Origin: an uncultured Marinococcus sp.
GTDB lineage: Bacteria; Bacillota; Bacilli; Bacillales; Marinococcaceae
DNA length: 64,000 nucleotides
Assembly (NCBI RefSeq): GCF_947493875.1
Contig: NZ_CANLSU010000001.1
Span: 496,001 to 560,000, forward strand
Direction of reading: 5' to 3'
The position numbers and the translations under genes were made by a program. Shown piece after piece: positions 8,583 through 17,113 of the stretch. Position 1 is the stretch's first letter. Each line of letters opens with the position of its first letter. The notes beneath the pieces were generated by a model that was not told the DNA's origin, ran no database searches, and saw only the letters and a program-made list of their open reading frames with translations.

Positions 8583-9464
8583 ATGGCTGTAACAGCAAGC
8601 ATGGTAAAAGAACTGCGTGAAAAAACAGGTGCAGGTATGATGGACTGCAAAAAAGCACTCAACGAAACAGATGGTAACATGGAAGAAGCGGTTAACTACC
8701 TGCGCGAAAAAGGTATCTCCAAAGCAGCGAAAAAATCTGATCGTGTAGCAGCAGAGGGCCTTACGTACGCAACGTATGAAGGAAACCAGGCAGTGATTGT
8801 GGAAGTAAACGCTGAAACAGACTTCGTCGCGAAAAACGAATTGTTTAAGCAGCTCGTCGCGGACGTTTCCACGTACCTGCTGAAGGAACAGCCGGCTGAC
8901 GTTGACGCGGCACTTGCCGGGGAAATCGAAAGCGGAGTGACGCTTGAGCGTTACATTAACGACCAGATCGCACGTATCGGGGAGAAAATTTCCCTGCGCC
9001 GTTTTCTGCTTGCGGAGAAAAACGACGGTGATGCATTCGGCGCCTATCTTCACATGGGCGGGCGCATCGGCGTGCTGACGGTTCTTGAAAACACGGAAGA
9101 CGGCGATCTTGCCAAGGACGTGGCGATGCACGTAGCGGCGATCAGCCCGAAATACATTTCCCGTGAAGATGTTCCGAAGGAAGAAGCGGACAGTGAGCGT
9201 GAACTGCTGAAGCAGCAGGCGCTGAACGAAGGCAAGCCGGAAAACATCGTTGAAAAAATGGTGGAAGGCCGTATTGGCAAGTACTTTGAACAAATCTGCC
9301 TGCTTGATCAGGAATTTGTAAAGGATACAGACCAAAAAGTAGGCGACTACCTGAAAAGCAAGGGCGCTACCGTGCGCACATTTGCCCGCTATGAAGTAGG
9401 CGAAGGCATGGAAAAACGCGACGAAAACTTTGCAGATGAAGTAATGAACCAGGTAAAGAAATAA
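8583..9464 (+). CDS. tsf: Elongation factor Ts
   Basis: EF-Ts (293 residues) is the guanine-nucleotide exchange factor for EF-Tu. The N-terminal UBA-like module and the exchange signature ([33 protein letters not shown]) are intact, followed by the two core subdomains ([32 protein letters not shown]). The ATG follows AAGGAGGAATTTAA. It is flanked by hairpin terminators on both sides, so it may be tuned separately from rpsB and pyrH. Confidence 0.98.
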   Translation: MAVTASMVKELREKTGAGMMDCKKALNETDGNMEEAVNYLREKGISKAAKKSDRVAAEGLTYATYEGNQAVIVEVNAETDFVAKNELFKQLVADVSTYLLKEQPADVDAALAGEIESGVTLERYINDQIARIGEKISLRRFLLAEKNDGDAFGAYLHMGGRIGVLTVLENTEDGDLAKDVAMHVAAISPKYISREDVPKEEADSERELLKQQALNEGKPENIVEKMVEGRIGKYFEQICLLDQEFVKDTDQKVGDYLKSKGATVRTFARYEVGEGMEKRDENFADEVMNQVKK

Positions 9465-9476
9465 ATCGGCAGTATG

Positions 9477-9523
9477 GGAGAGTCCATATCGAATCCTCTA
9501 GGGTCCGTAGGCTCTCCTTTTTT
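9477..9523 (+). terminator. Intrinsic terminator after tsf
   Basis: GGAGAG at 9477-9482 pairs with CTCTCC at 9512-9517, and six T residues follow. The long internal loop can fold further (CCTCTAGGGTCCGTAGG). It separates tsf from pyrH. Confidence 0.75.
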
Positions 9524-9593
9524 CTGAAAGCAAAACCAGGGCAGAGGCCGCAGCGCTTCTGCGATACATAATAAAAAGGCGGGGTTCATGACG

Positions 9594-10322
9594 ATGGAGA
9601 AATACAATCGCGTTGTGTTGAAGTTGAGCGGAGAGGCATTAGCAGGACAGCAGGGCTACGGTATTGATCCGGAAGTCATTCAGTCTATTGCTTCTCAAAT
9701 CGGTGAGATAGTAGAATTGGGTACAGAGGTAGTGATTGTTGTCGGCGGAGGGAACATATGGAGAGGCATGGCCGGAAGTTCAAAAGGGATGGACCGGGCT
9801 ACCGCTGACTATATGGGCATGCTCGCGACAGTCATGAATTCGCTTGCGCTCCAGGACAGCCTTGAAGACATTGAGATTCCTACACGGGTGCAGACGTCCA
9901 TAGAAATGAGACAGGTAGCCGAACCGTACATCCGCCGCAAAGCCATCCGGCATTTAGAGAAAAAGCGGGTAGTCATTTTTGCGGCCGGGACGGGGAATCC
10001 GTACTTTTCGACCGATACCACTGCGGCGCTGCGGGCGGCAGAAATCGAAGCGGATATTATTTTGATGGCTAAAAACAAAGTGGACGGGGTATATGACTCA
10101 GACCCATCTGCGAATGCGGACGCGAAAAAGTACCAGTCGCTCACTTACCTGGATATTTTAAATCATGATCTGAAGGTGATGGATTCGACGGCGTCCACGC
10201 TTTGTATGGACAACAACATCCCGCTTCTCGTATTTTCGATTATGGAAGAAGGAAACATCAAGAAGGCCGTAATGGGAGAAGACATTGGAACAATCATAAG
10301 GAGGAACAACGATGGCTCATGA
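9594..10322 (+). CDS. pyrH: UMP kinase
   Basis: UMP kinase of the amino-acid-kinase fold phosphorylates UMP to UDP and is allosterically controlled by GTP/UTP in bacteria. Visible features are LKLSGEAL near the N-terminus, VVGGGN(I/M)WRG, and the UMP/acceptor region ([21 protein letters not shown]). I place the start at ATG 9594 (242 residues), about 9 bases after AAGGCGGGG. The ATG at 9588 would sit only three bases from that site. The 3' end overlaps frr by 11 bases, so pyrH and frr are translationally linked. Confidence 0.95.
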   Translation: MEKYNRVVLKLSGEALAGQQGYGIDPEVIQSIASQIGEIVELGTEVVIVVGGGNIWRGMAGSSKGMDRATADYMGMLATVMNSLALQDSLEDIEIPTRVQTSIEMRQVAEPYIRRKAIRHLEKKRVVIFAAGTGNPYFSTDTTAALRAAEIEADIILMAKNKVDGVYDSDPSANADAKKYQSLTYLDILNHDLKVMDSTASTLCMDNNIPLLVFSIMEEGNIKKAVMGEDIGTIIRRNNDGS

Positions 10323-10866
10323 TATAAAAGCAACAGAAGAGAAAATGAAAAAGTCAGTGGATTCTTTAAGCCGCGAGCTTGCCACGCTGCGGACAGGGAG
10401 GGCAAACGCTTCCATGCTCGACCGGGTGGTAGTTGACTACTACGGTGCCGAGGTGCCGCTTCAGCAGCTTGCGACGATTACCGTGCCGGAGGGGCGCCTG
10501 CTTGTTGTGGCGCCGTTTGATAAAAGCTCCATCAAGGACGTGGAAAAAGGGATCCAAAAGGCGGAGCTCGGCCTGAATCCCAGTAACGACGGCGAAGTAA
10601 TCCGCATTCCGATTCCGGCAATGACAGAAGACCGCCGCAAGGAAATGACCAAACTCATTAACAAGTACGCGGAAGAAGCACGGGTGGCCATCCGTAATAT
10701 CCGGCGCGACGCTAATGACACGCTGAAAAAAGATGAAAAAAGCAATGAAATCACCGAGGATGATTTGAAGCGTGAGCAGGAGCAGGTGCAAAAAGCAACC
10801 GACAAATACATCGGTCAGGTGGATCAGGCAGCCGAACAAAAAGAAAAAGAAGTTATGGAAGTTTGA
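10312..10866 (+). CDS. frr: Ribosome recycling factor
   Basis: RRF (184 residues, the family standard is 185) splits post-termination ribosomes together with EF-G. The two-domain pattern is clear: helical domain I with [20 protein letters not shown] and the beta domain with [25 protein letters not shown]. The C-terminal helix ([19 protein letters not shown]) is complete. The start lies inside the end of pyrH, with AAGGAGG just upstream. A strong terminator follows. Confidence 0.98.
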   Translation: MAHDIKATEEKMKKSVDSLSRELATLRTGRANASMLDRVVVDYYGAEVPLQQLATITVPEGRLLVVAPFDKSSIKDVEKGIQKAELGLNPSNDGEVIRIPIPAMTEDRRKEMTKLINKYAEEARVAIRNIRRDANDTLKKDEKSNEITEDDLKREQEQVQKATDKYIGQVDQAAEQKEKEVMEV

Positions 10867-10897
10867 TGCGAATCGAGTTACAATAGGAACAGACTGG

Positions 10898-10925
10898 AAC
10901 CCTCTGCACTCAAGAGGGTTTTTTT
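10898..10925 (+). terminator. Intrinsic terminator after frr
   Basis: AACCCTCT (10898-10905) and AGAGGGTT (10913-10920) form a perfect 8-bp stem around a 7-base loop, followed by seven T in all (10919-10925). Confidence 0.9.
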
Positions 10926-10991
10926 GTAAGTACAAAACCGGCAGATTTATTTGCGCTGCCGGAAAGAACACATAAACAGATATACTGCTTT

Positions 10992-11027
10992 CCGTTCTTC
11001 AACAATGCTGAGGCAGGAACGGTTTTT
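10992..11027 (+). terminator. Second hairpin with T-run upstream of uppS
   Basis: CCGTTC (10992-10997) pairs with GAACGG (11017-11022), followed by TTTTT. It is weaker than the terminator just before it and could act as a backup terminator or as an attenuator in the uppS leader. It also argues against the in-frame ATG at 11030 as the uppS start. Confidence 0.5.
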
Positions 11028-11092
11028 ATATGGAATTGATTTCACATGCGCCATATAAATCAGACAAAGGGGAAAAGGCTGGTGCCCTCGTT

Positions 11093-11854
11093 ATGAACGA
11101 TCGACTATTTAATCAAATAAATCCATGGGCGGAGGCGAACGCCACGGCAGTGAAAGTGAATACGCCTGCCCATGTGGCTATTATTATGGATGGCAACGGC
11201 CGTTGGGCAAAAAAAAGAGGCCTGCCCCGTGTAGCCGGCCACCGCGAAGGTATGAAGGCGATCACGAAGGTGGTGGAAAAAGCGCACGAGCTCGGTATAA
11301 AGTACTTAACGCTCTACGCTTTTTCCACGGAAAACTGGAAGCGGCCGAAATCAGAAGTGAATTTTCTAATGCAGCTGCCGGAGCGATTTTTGGCTAAAGA
11401 GCTGCCAAAGCTAATGAAAAACAACGTACAGGTGCGGATGATGGGTGATGCGGACAAGCTGCCGGACCATACGCTGCAGGCTGTGCAGGAGGCTGTGGAT
11501 GCCACCGCCGAAAACACCGGCATCGTTTTAAACTTTGCCCTTAACTACGGCGGGAGGCATGAGCTTGTCCATGTGGTGCAGGAGCTTGCCCGGGACGTGG
11601 AAGAGGGGCGGATGAAGGCAGAGGCTATCGATGAAGAGTTAATCACCAACCGGCTGTACACGAACCAGATCCCGGACCCTGACCTGCTTATTCGTACGAG
11701 CGGCGAAATCCGGCTGAGCAATTTTATGCTATGGCAGTTAGCTTATGCGGAATTTTGGTTTACCGAAACGCTCTGGCCGGACTTTAATGAAGAGGGCTTA
11801 GCGGAAGCTGTCATAGAATATCAGCAGAGAAAACGCAGGTACGGGGGCGTTTAA
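11093..11854 (+). CDS. uppS: Undecaprenyl (isoprenyl) diphosphate synthase
   Basis: UppS builds the C55 lipid carrier for peptidoglycan and wall polymers by cis-condensation of isopentenyl diphosphate onto farnesyl diphosphate. The catalytic aspartate and phosphate loop (HVAIIMDGNGRWAKKR), the TLYAFSTENWKRP helix and the C-terminal RTSGEIRLSNFMLWQ motif are intact. ATG 11093 gives 253 residues, close to the 260 of B. subtilis. An in-frame ATG at 11030 would add 21 poorly conserved residues and begins right after a terminator-like hairpin, so I reject it with moderate confidence. The cdsA gene follows 21 bases later. Confidence 0.95.
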   Translation: MNDRLFNQINPWAEANATAVKVNTPAHVAIIMDGNGRWAKKRGLPRVAGHREGMKAITKVVEKAHELGIKYLTLYAFSTENWKRPKSEVNFLMQLPERFLAKELPKLMKNNVQVRMMGDADKLPDHTLQAVQEAVDATAENTGIVLNFALNYGGRHELVHVVQELARDVEEGRMKAEAIDEELITNRLYTNQIPDPDLLIRTSGEIRLSNFMLWQLAYAEFWFTETLWPDFNEEGLAEAVIEYQQRKRRYGGV

Positions 11855-11875
11855 CGACTGAAGGGGAGGTCTTGT

Positions 11876-12676
11876 ATGGGATTGCGGGCGATTACCGGTC
11901 TTATCGGAGCAGTACTCGTCTTGGCGATTGTATTTGTAGGCCGCGAATGGTTTACTCTTTTGATCGCTTTGCTTGCTTCTGTCGCCATGTTTGAAATAAT
12001 GCGCATGAAACGGATCCCGCTGCTGTCCTTCCGGGGTGTAATCAGTATGGGCTTTATGTGGATACTGCTCGTGCCCACAGAATGGCTGGATTTTCCGTTT
12101 TTGCAGCATATAACGAAAACAGAGATTTTTTTGACGATGATTCTGGGCCTGCTTGCATTAACAGTAGTCACGAAAAACTCCTTCACCTTTGATGAAGCAG
12201 GGTTCGTCATTTTATCCTCTGTGTACATAGGGTACGGGTTTCACAGCTTGATTATGATCCGCCAGCTGCCGGACATCGGCCTTGCTGTTGTCATTCTGAT
12301 TTTATTTTTAATCTGGGCAACCGATTCCGGAGCCTATTTTATTGGAAAGAATTTCGGGCGCCACCGGCCCTGGCCGGAGATCAGTCCGAAAAAAACCATC
12401 GAAGGATTTGTCGGGGGGCTTGTCGCGGCATTTATTGTCGGCTTCATCTTTGAGGCGGTGTACCCGGTATTTGAGTCCTACCTGATCATGAGTGCTTTTA
12501 TCGTGGTGACATCCATCTTTGGCCAGCTTGGGGATCTGGTGGAATCAGCGCTGAAACGGCACTACGCGGTTAAGGATTCCGGGAATATTCTTCCTGGTCA
12601 CGGCGGCATCCTGGACCGGTTCGACAGCCTGATTTTCGTTATGCCCCTGCTTCATTTTTTCTATTTTTTTGGTTAA
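11876..12676 (+). CDS. cdsA: Phosphatidate cytidylyltransferase
   Basis: CdsA (266 residues) makes CDP-diacylglycerol from phosphatidic acid and CTP at the membrane, feeding synthesis of all phospholipids (pgsA is also in this window). It has about eight hydrophobic helices. The C-terminal family signature is complete: KRHYAVKDSGNILPGHGGILDRFDSLIF. The ATG follows AGGGGAGGTCTTGT. Gene order uppS-cdsA-dxr-rasP is the standard one. Confidence 0.97.
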   Translation: MGLRAITGLIGAVLVLAIVFVGREWFTLLIALLASVAMFEIMRMKRIPLLSFRGVISMGFMWILLVPTEWLDFPFLQHITKTEIFLTMILGLLALTVVTKNSFTFDEAGFVILSSVYIGYGFHSLIMIRQLPDIGLAVVILILFLIWATDSGAYFIGKNFGRHRPWPEISPKKTIEGFVGGLVAAFIVGFIFEAVYPVFESYLIMSAFIVVTSIFGQLGDLVESALKRHYAVKDSGNILPGHGGILDRFDSLIFVMPLLHFFYFFG

Positions 12677-12716
12677 TACCTCAGACGCAGGTTGCCAACC
12701 TAAAGGAGTTTAAGCC

Positions 12717-13862
12717 ATGAAACGAATAGCATTGCTTGGGTCCACCGGATCCATCGGTACACAGACGCTTGACGTTGTTCGATTGCATCCGGAACGGTTC
12801 CGGATAACGGCGATTGCTGCCGGGAAAAACGTTGACCTGGTGCGAAAGCAGATTGAAGAATTTTCCCCTGAAATTGCGGCTGTCCATACAAAGGAAGACG
12901 CCGAAACGCTTCAGGCGGAATACGGCGGACGCATGCGCATCGTCTGGGGCCACGACGGCCTGATGGAAATTGCGGGAAGCTCCTGTGACTTTCTGATGAA
13001 CGCGGTCAGCGGCAGCATGGGGCTTGAGCCGACGCTCCGGGCGATTGAAAACCGGGTGGATATCGGGATTGCCAATAAAGAAACGCTCGTCACCGCCGGT
13101 CACCTTGTAATGGAAAAAGCAAAGGAGCACGGCGTACGCCTGCTCCCGGTTGACAGCGAGCATTCGGCGATCGCCCAGTGCCTCGAAGGAAATGAGTTAA
13201 AGGAAGTGACCCGCCTGATTTTGACAGCTTCGGGAGGAAGCTTCCGTGACTATTCACGCAGTGATCTTGACGGAGTAACGGTGGAGGACGCCTTAAACCA
13301 CCCGAACTGGAGCATGGGGGCCAAAATCACGATCGACTCGGCTACGATGATGAACAAAGGCTTTGAAGTGATCGAAGCCCACTGGCTGTTTGGTATACCT
13401 TACGACCGTATTGATGTGCTGCTGCATAAAGAAAGCATCATTCATTCGCTCGTGGAGTATCAGGACACCAGTGTGATTGCCCAGCTCGGACTGCCGGACA
13501 TGCGCGTGCCGATCCAGTACGCGATGACCTATCCGGAACGGCTTGACTATCCGGCCAAGGAATCGCTGAACCTGTGGGAAATAGGCACGCTGCATTTTCA
13601 GCCGCCGGATTTTGAACGCTACCGAAGCCTCCGGCTGGCCTATGATGCCGGAAGAGCCGGTGGCTCCATGGGCACGGTGCTGAACGCTGCCAATGAACAG
13701 GCAGTTGCGATGTTTTTAAACAGCCAGTGTGCCTTTCTTGAAATTGAAACCGCTGTGGAAGAAGCGCTTGTGCGCCACGAGCGGATTGAGCATCCGGATC
13801 TCGACACGATTTTACGAGTGGACCGGGAAACCAGAGAACACGTGCAGACGCTTTTAACGTGA
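12717..13862 (+). CDS. dxr: 1-deoxy-D-xylulose 5-phosphate reductoisomerase
   Basis: Dxr (381 residues) carries out the second step of the MEP isoprenoid pathway, converting DXP to MEP with NADPH and a divalent metal. The NADPH loop [16 protein letters not shown] is at the N-terminus. The metal/substrate region is seen in [13 protein letters not shown] and in TASGGSFRD, with [22 protein letters not shown] following. It supplies precursors for the UppS reaction encoded just upstream. A short AGGTTGCCAACCT palindrome precedes the ribosome site. Confidence 0.98.
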   Translation: MKRIALLGSTGSIGTQTLDVVRLHPERFRITAIAAGKNVDLVRKQIEEFSPEIAAVHTKEDAETLQAEYGGRMRIVWGHDGLMEIAGSSCDFLMNAVSGSMGLEPTLRAIENRVDIGIANKETLVTAGHLVMEKAKEHGVRLLPVDSEHSAIAQCLEGNELKEVTRLILTASGGSFRDYSRSDLDGVTVEDALNHPNWSMGAKITIDSATMMNKGFEVIEAHWLFGIPYDRIDVLLHKESIIHSLVEYQDTSVIAQLGLPDMRVPIQYAMTYPERLDYPAKESLNLWEIGTLHFQPPDFERYRSLRLAYDAGRAGGSMGTVLNAANEQAVAMFLNSQCAFLEIETAVEEALVRHERIEHPDLDTILRVDRETREHVQTLLT

Positions 13863-13881
13863 CGTTCTTTCACAAACACTC

Positions 13882-13887
13882 TATAAT
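13882..13887 (+). promoter_or_regulatory. Possible -10 element for rasP
   Basis: A perfect TATAAT sits 36 bases before the rasP start, in the dxr-rasP gap. The matching -35 (GTGACG, 17 bases upstream) is poor, so an internal promoter is possible but not secure. Confidence 0.35.
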
Positions 13888-13922
13888 GGGAAGAAAGAGC
13901 AAAAGAAGAAGGTGAATAAGCT

Positions 13923-15191
13923 TTGGATACGCTGATAGCGGTAATTGTCATGTTCGGCTTATTGGTGGCCATACACGAGTGGGGCCATTTGTATTTTGCC
14001 AAAAAAGTCGGCATTTTGTGCCGGGAGTTTGCGATTGGCTTCGGACCGAAAATATTTTCGACGAAGCGCAATGAAACGGTTTATACCATCCGGCTGCTGC
14101 CGCTTGGCGGTTACGTGCGAATGGCCGGGGACGATCCGGACCCGGTCAATATTAAACCAGGCTATGAAATCGGCCTGACGTTTAACGATGCAGGAAAAGT
14201 AAAAGAAATCATCGTAAACAATAAATCCAAGCACCCGGAAGCAAAGGTTGTATCCGTGGAATCGATCGATATGGAGCGCGAGCTTTATATCGAAGCGGTG
14301 GAGGATGAAGAAGAATCCGGGCTGAAGCGGTACGACATCGCCCGGACGTGCGACCTGATTGTCGATGAGAAGCGCGAGCAGATTGCGCCGTGGGACCGGC
14401 AGTTCGGCTCCAAGCGGCCGTGGAAAAAAGCAGTGGCCATTTTTGCCGGTCCGTTCATGAACTTTGTGCTCGCGTTCGTGCTGTTTGTTATTTACGCTCT
14501 GGCGCACGGCATTCCGCAGGAGACGCCGGCTATAGGCAGTATTGCCGGCGGTTCGCCGCTGGAAGAATCTGTGTTTGAAGAAGGCGACGTTATCACGTCC
14601 GTGGACGGCGAGTCCGTAAACTCCTGGGATGAAATGACCGGTATTGTCCAGGAGCGCCCGGGAGAAGAAGTCCCGGTCACCGCTGAACGCGGCGGAGAAA
14701 CAATAGAAGACACTGTTACCATCGACGGCATTCCGGTGCAGGAGGGTTCAAATGAGGAAGTCGGCCAGATCGGCGTTTATGCCGAACTGGAACGTTCCTT
14801 CACGGAATCGCTGCAGTACGGCGGTACTCAGCTGTATGAAGTTTCTACCCTGATTTTTCAGACTCTCGGCACGATTGTGACCGGGGAATTTTCCCTCGAT
14901 GACCTGGCAGGTCCGGTAGGGATTTATGACGCGACGGATCAGGTAATTGCGACCGGGCTGCTGACTCTGATTGCATGGTCTGCTATGATCAGCGTCAATC
15001 TCGGGATCGTCAACCTCCTGCCCCTCCCGGCGCTTGATGGAGGACGGCTTTTGTTTATCATTGCCGAAGCGATCCGCGGCAAGCCGATCGAACCGCAGAA
15101 GGAAGGCATGATTCACCTTCTCGGCTTCGCGCTGCTCCTGCTGCTCATGATTGCAGTGACGTGGAACGATATTAACCGCTTATTCACGTAA
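13923..15191 (+). CDS. rasP: RasP/RseP, site-2 intramembrane zinc metalloprotease
   Basis: This 422-residue membrane protease clips anti-sigma factors and signal-peptide remnants inside the membrane. The zinc motif HEWGH is at residues 18-22 in the first membrane helix, and the second metal motif (NLLPLPALDGGRLL) is in a C-terminal helix. A PDZ domain lies between (about 205-290), and the last helix is close to the end. The segment before the PDZ domain is rich in acidic residues. The start is TTG at 13923 after GAAGAAGGTG. An 11-bp hairpin follows the gene. Confidence 0.96.
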   Translation: MDTLIAVIVMFGLLVAIHEWGHLYFAKKVGILCREFAIGFGPKIFSTKRNETVYTIRLLPLGGYVRMAGDDPDPVNIKPGYEIGLTFNDAGKVKEIIVNNKSKHPEAKVVSVESIDMERELYIEAVEDEEESGLKRYDIARTCDLIVDEKREQIAPWDRQFGSKRPWKKAVAIFAGPFMNFVLAFVLFVIYALAHGIPQETPAIGSIAGGSPLEESVFEEGDVITSVDGESVNSWDEMTGIVQERPGEEVPVTAERGGETIEDTVTIDGIPVQEGSNEEVGQIGVYAELERSFTESLQYGGTQLYEVSTLIFQTLGTIVTGEFSLDDLAGPVGIYDATDQVIATGLLTLIAWSAMISVNLGIVNLLPLPALDGGRLLFIIAEAIRGKPIEPQKEGMIHLLGFALLLLLMIAVTWNDINRLFT

Positions 15192-15197
15192 TAAAAA

Positions 15198-15235
15198 AAC
15201 GGTGACGGAGCCAAAGCCCCGTCACCGTTCTTATG
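15198..15235 (+). terminator. Hairpin terminator after rasP
   Basis: AACGGTGACGG (15198-15208) pairs perfectly with CCGTCACCGTT (15219-15229) around a 10-base loop. The T-tract after it is weak (CTTATGTT). The 62 bases to proS hold no recognisable T-box. Confidence 0.7.
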
Positions 15236-15293
15236 TTAAAATAACCAAAGAGCTTACAGACGCAGATGTATAAGAGAAAGAGGTTGATATAGT

Positions 15294-17006
15294 ATGCGAC
15301 AACAATTTTTATTCAGTCCCACTCTCCGGGATGTGCCGCAGGGAGCGGATATTGCGAGCCACCAGCTGATGCTCCGGGCCGGTCTGATCCGCCAGAGTGC
15401 AGCCGGGGTCTATTCCTACCTGCCGCTCGGCCACAGGGTGCTCCGTAAGATCGAAAGCATTGTCCGTGAGGAAATGGATGCAGCAAGCGGCCAGGAAGTG
15501 CTGCTTCCTGCCATGCAGCCGGCAGAGGTATGGCAGGCCTCGGGCCGCTATAACAATTATGGACCGGCGCTGATGCGCTTCAAAGACCGCCACCAGCGGG
15601 ATTTTGTCCTCGGCCCGACGCACGAGGAAAATATTGCTGCCCTCGTAAAGGATGAGATGAATACATACAAACGCATGCCTGCGATTTTGTACCAGATTCA
15701 GACCAAATACCGCGACGAAGCGCGTCCGCGCTTTGGGGTGCTTCGCGCGCGCGAATTTATTATGAAGGACGCGTACTCGTTTGATACGTCCTACGAGGCG
15801 CAGAATGAAAGCTACTGGGCGATGTATCGTGCCTATGAGCGGATTTTCACCCGTCTGGGACTGGACTACCGGGCGGTGCAGGCAGATGCCGGAGCGATGG
15901 GCGGCCAGGGTGAAACCCATGAATTCACCGTGCTTTCCGACGTCGGGGAGGATACTATTGTGTATTCCGACGAAAGCGATTTTGCGGCCAATATCGAAAT
16001 AGCCGCTATACCGGATAACGTCTCAAAACCGGAGCCGGTCGCAGAAGAAATGACCCTGGTCGATACGCCGGAGGAGCGCACGATTGAAGAAGTGGCTGCA
16101 AAGCTCGGGATCAAGCGTGAAGAGTGTCTGAAAACCGTCGCATTTGACGCAGACGGCCGCCTCGTGGCTGTGCTTATGCGCGGCGATCATGATGTCAACG
16201 AAGTGAAGGTAGCAAACGCAGTGGGCGCTGAAGTGCTTGAGCCCGCGTCCGTCGAGCGGATTGAAGAGGTGTTTGGAGCAGAGCCCGGCTTTATCGGCCC
16301 TTTCGGTCTGTCTGAAGACGTGGAGGTGCTTGCCGATTACACGGTCCGCGGCATGGCGGGCGCTGTATGCGGAGCCAACGAAAACGGCCGGCACTACCAG
16401 CACGCGGTGCCGGAAAGGGACTTCCCGGTGGGTCAGTACGCAGATCTGCGTTTCATCCAGGAAGGCGAACCATCGCCGGACGGCAAGGGCACGGTCCGTT
16501 TCGCCAAGGGTATTGAGGTCGGGCACGTGTTTAAGCTTGGCACGAAATACAGCGAAGCGCTCGGGGCAACGTTTTTGGATGAAAACGGTAAAGCCCGCCC
16601 GATCATTATGGGCAGCTACGGCGTCGGTGTGAGCCGGACGATTGCGGCCGTTATAGAGCAGAACCATGATGAGAGTGGTATCTGCTGGCCGAAGGCAGCC
16701 ACCCCGTTTGATCTGCATCTGCTGGTGCTCAATCCGAAGCAGGACGAGCAGCAGCAGCTCGGGGGTGAGCTGTACGAGACCCTGCAGAAGAGCGGATGGT
16801 CCGTGCTGCTCGATGACCGGAAGGAGCGGCCGGGAGTGAAGTTTAAGGACGCGGACCTCTACGGTCTGCCTGTGCGTATCGCCTGCGGAAAAAAAGCAGG
16901 AGAGCAGATTGTGGAAGTGAAATCCCGTACAGCCGAGGAAAACGTGGAGGTCGCTGTCAGTGAGCTTCCGCAGTATTTAGAGAAGCTGTGGGCTGAAATC
17001 CATTAA
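15294..17006 (+). CDS. proS: Prolyl-tRNA synthetase (bacterial type with editing domain)
   Basis: ProRS (570 residues) charges tRNA-Pro. Class II motifs are present: motif 1 around residues 60-75, motif 2 (YRDEARPRFGVLRAREFIMKDAYSF) and motif 3 (SYGVGVSRTIAAVIEQ). The YbaK-like insertion domain that hydrolyses Ala-tRNA-Pro lies at about 240-385 (ECLKTVAFDADGRLVAVLMRGDHDVNEVK). The C-terminal anticodon-binding domain is complete. Length is typical of Bacillus. A hairpin follows the stop codon. Confidence 0.98.
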   Translation: MRQQFLFSPTLRDVPQGADIASHQLMLRAGLIRQSAAGVYSYLPLGHRVLRKIESIVREEMDAASGQEVLLPAMQPAEVWQASGRYNNYGPALMRFKDRHQRDFVLGPTHEENIAALVKDEMNTYKRMPAILYQIQTKYRDEARPRFGVLRAREFIMKDAYSFDTSYEAQNESYWAMYRAYERIFTRLGLDYRAVQADAGAMGGQGETHEFTVLSDVGEDTIVYSDESDFAANIEIAAIPDNVSKPEPVAEEMTLVDTPEERTIEEVAAKLGIKREECLKTVAFDADGRLVAVLMRGDHDVNEVKVANAVGAEVLEPASVERIEEVFGAEPGFIGPFGLSEDVEVLADYTVRGMAGAVCGANENGRHYQHAVPERDFPVGQYADLRFIQEGEPSPDGKGTVRFAKGIEVGHVFKLGTKYSEALGATFLDENGKARPIIMGSYGVGVSRTIAAVIEQNHDESGICWPKAATPFDLHLLVLNPKQDEQQQLGGELYETLQKSGWSVLLDDRKERPGVKFKDADLYGLPVRIACGKKAGEQIVEVKSRTAEENVEVAVSELPQYLEKLWAEIH

Positions 17007-17040
17007 CCCTTTCTGGTGTCTCCAGGAGGGGTTTCCCTCT
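17005..17040 (+). terminator. Hairpin terminator between proS and polC
   Basis: AACCCTTTCTGG (17005-17016) pairs with CCAGGAGGGGTT (17022-17033) with G-U wobbles, followed by a pyrimidine tract (TTTCCCTCTTCCC). The U content is modest, so termination is probably partial. Confidence 0.55.
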
Positions 17041-17113
17041 TCCCGGTCCCTGCCGAAAGTGAATTTTTTTGATAAAATGAATGATAAAAGAACGAAGAAG
17101 TGAGGCGAGAAAC

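Noticed and set aside
11030-11092. Upstream ATG extension of uppS
   Set aside because: It begins directly after a terminator-like hairpin, adds residues without family match and makes the protein longer than usual; ATG 11093 is preferred.
15192-15293. Possible T-box riboswitch before proS
   Set aside because: The gap is only about 100 bases, contains the rasP terminator, and lacks the T-box sequence and specifier stem.
17081-17113. ATG start for polC at 17081
   Set aside because: The GTG at 17114 aligns with the B. subtilis N-terminus and has a ribosome site; the ATG overlaps a -10-like element.
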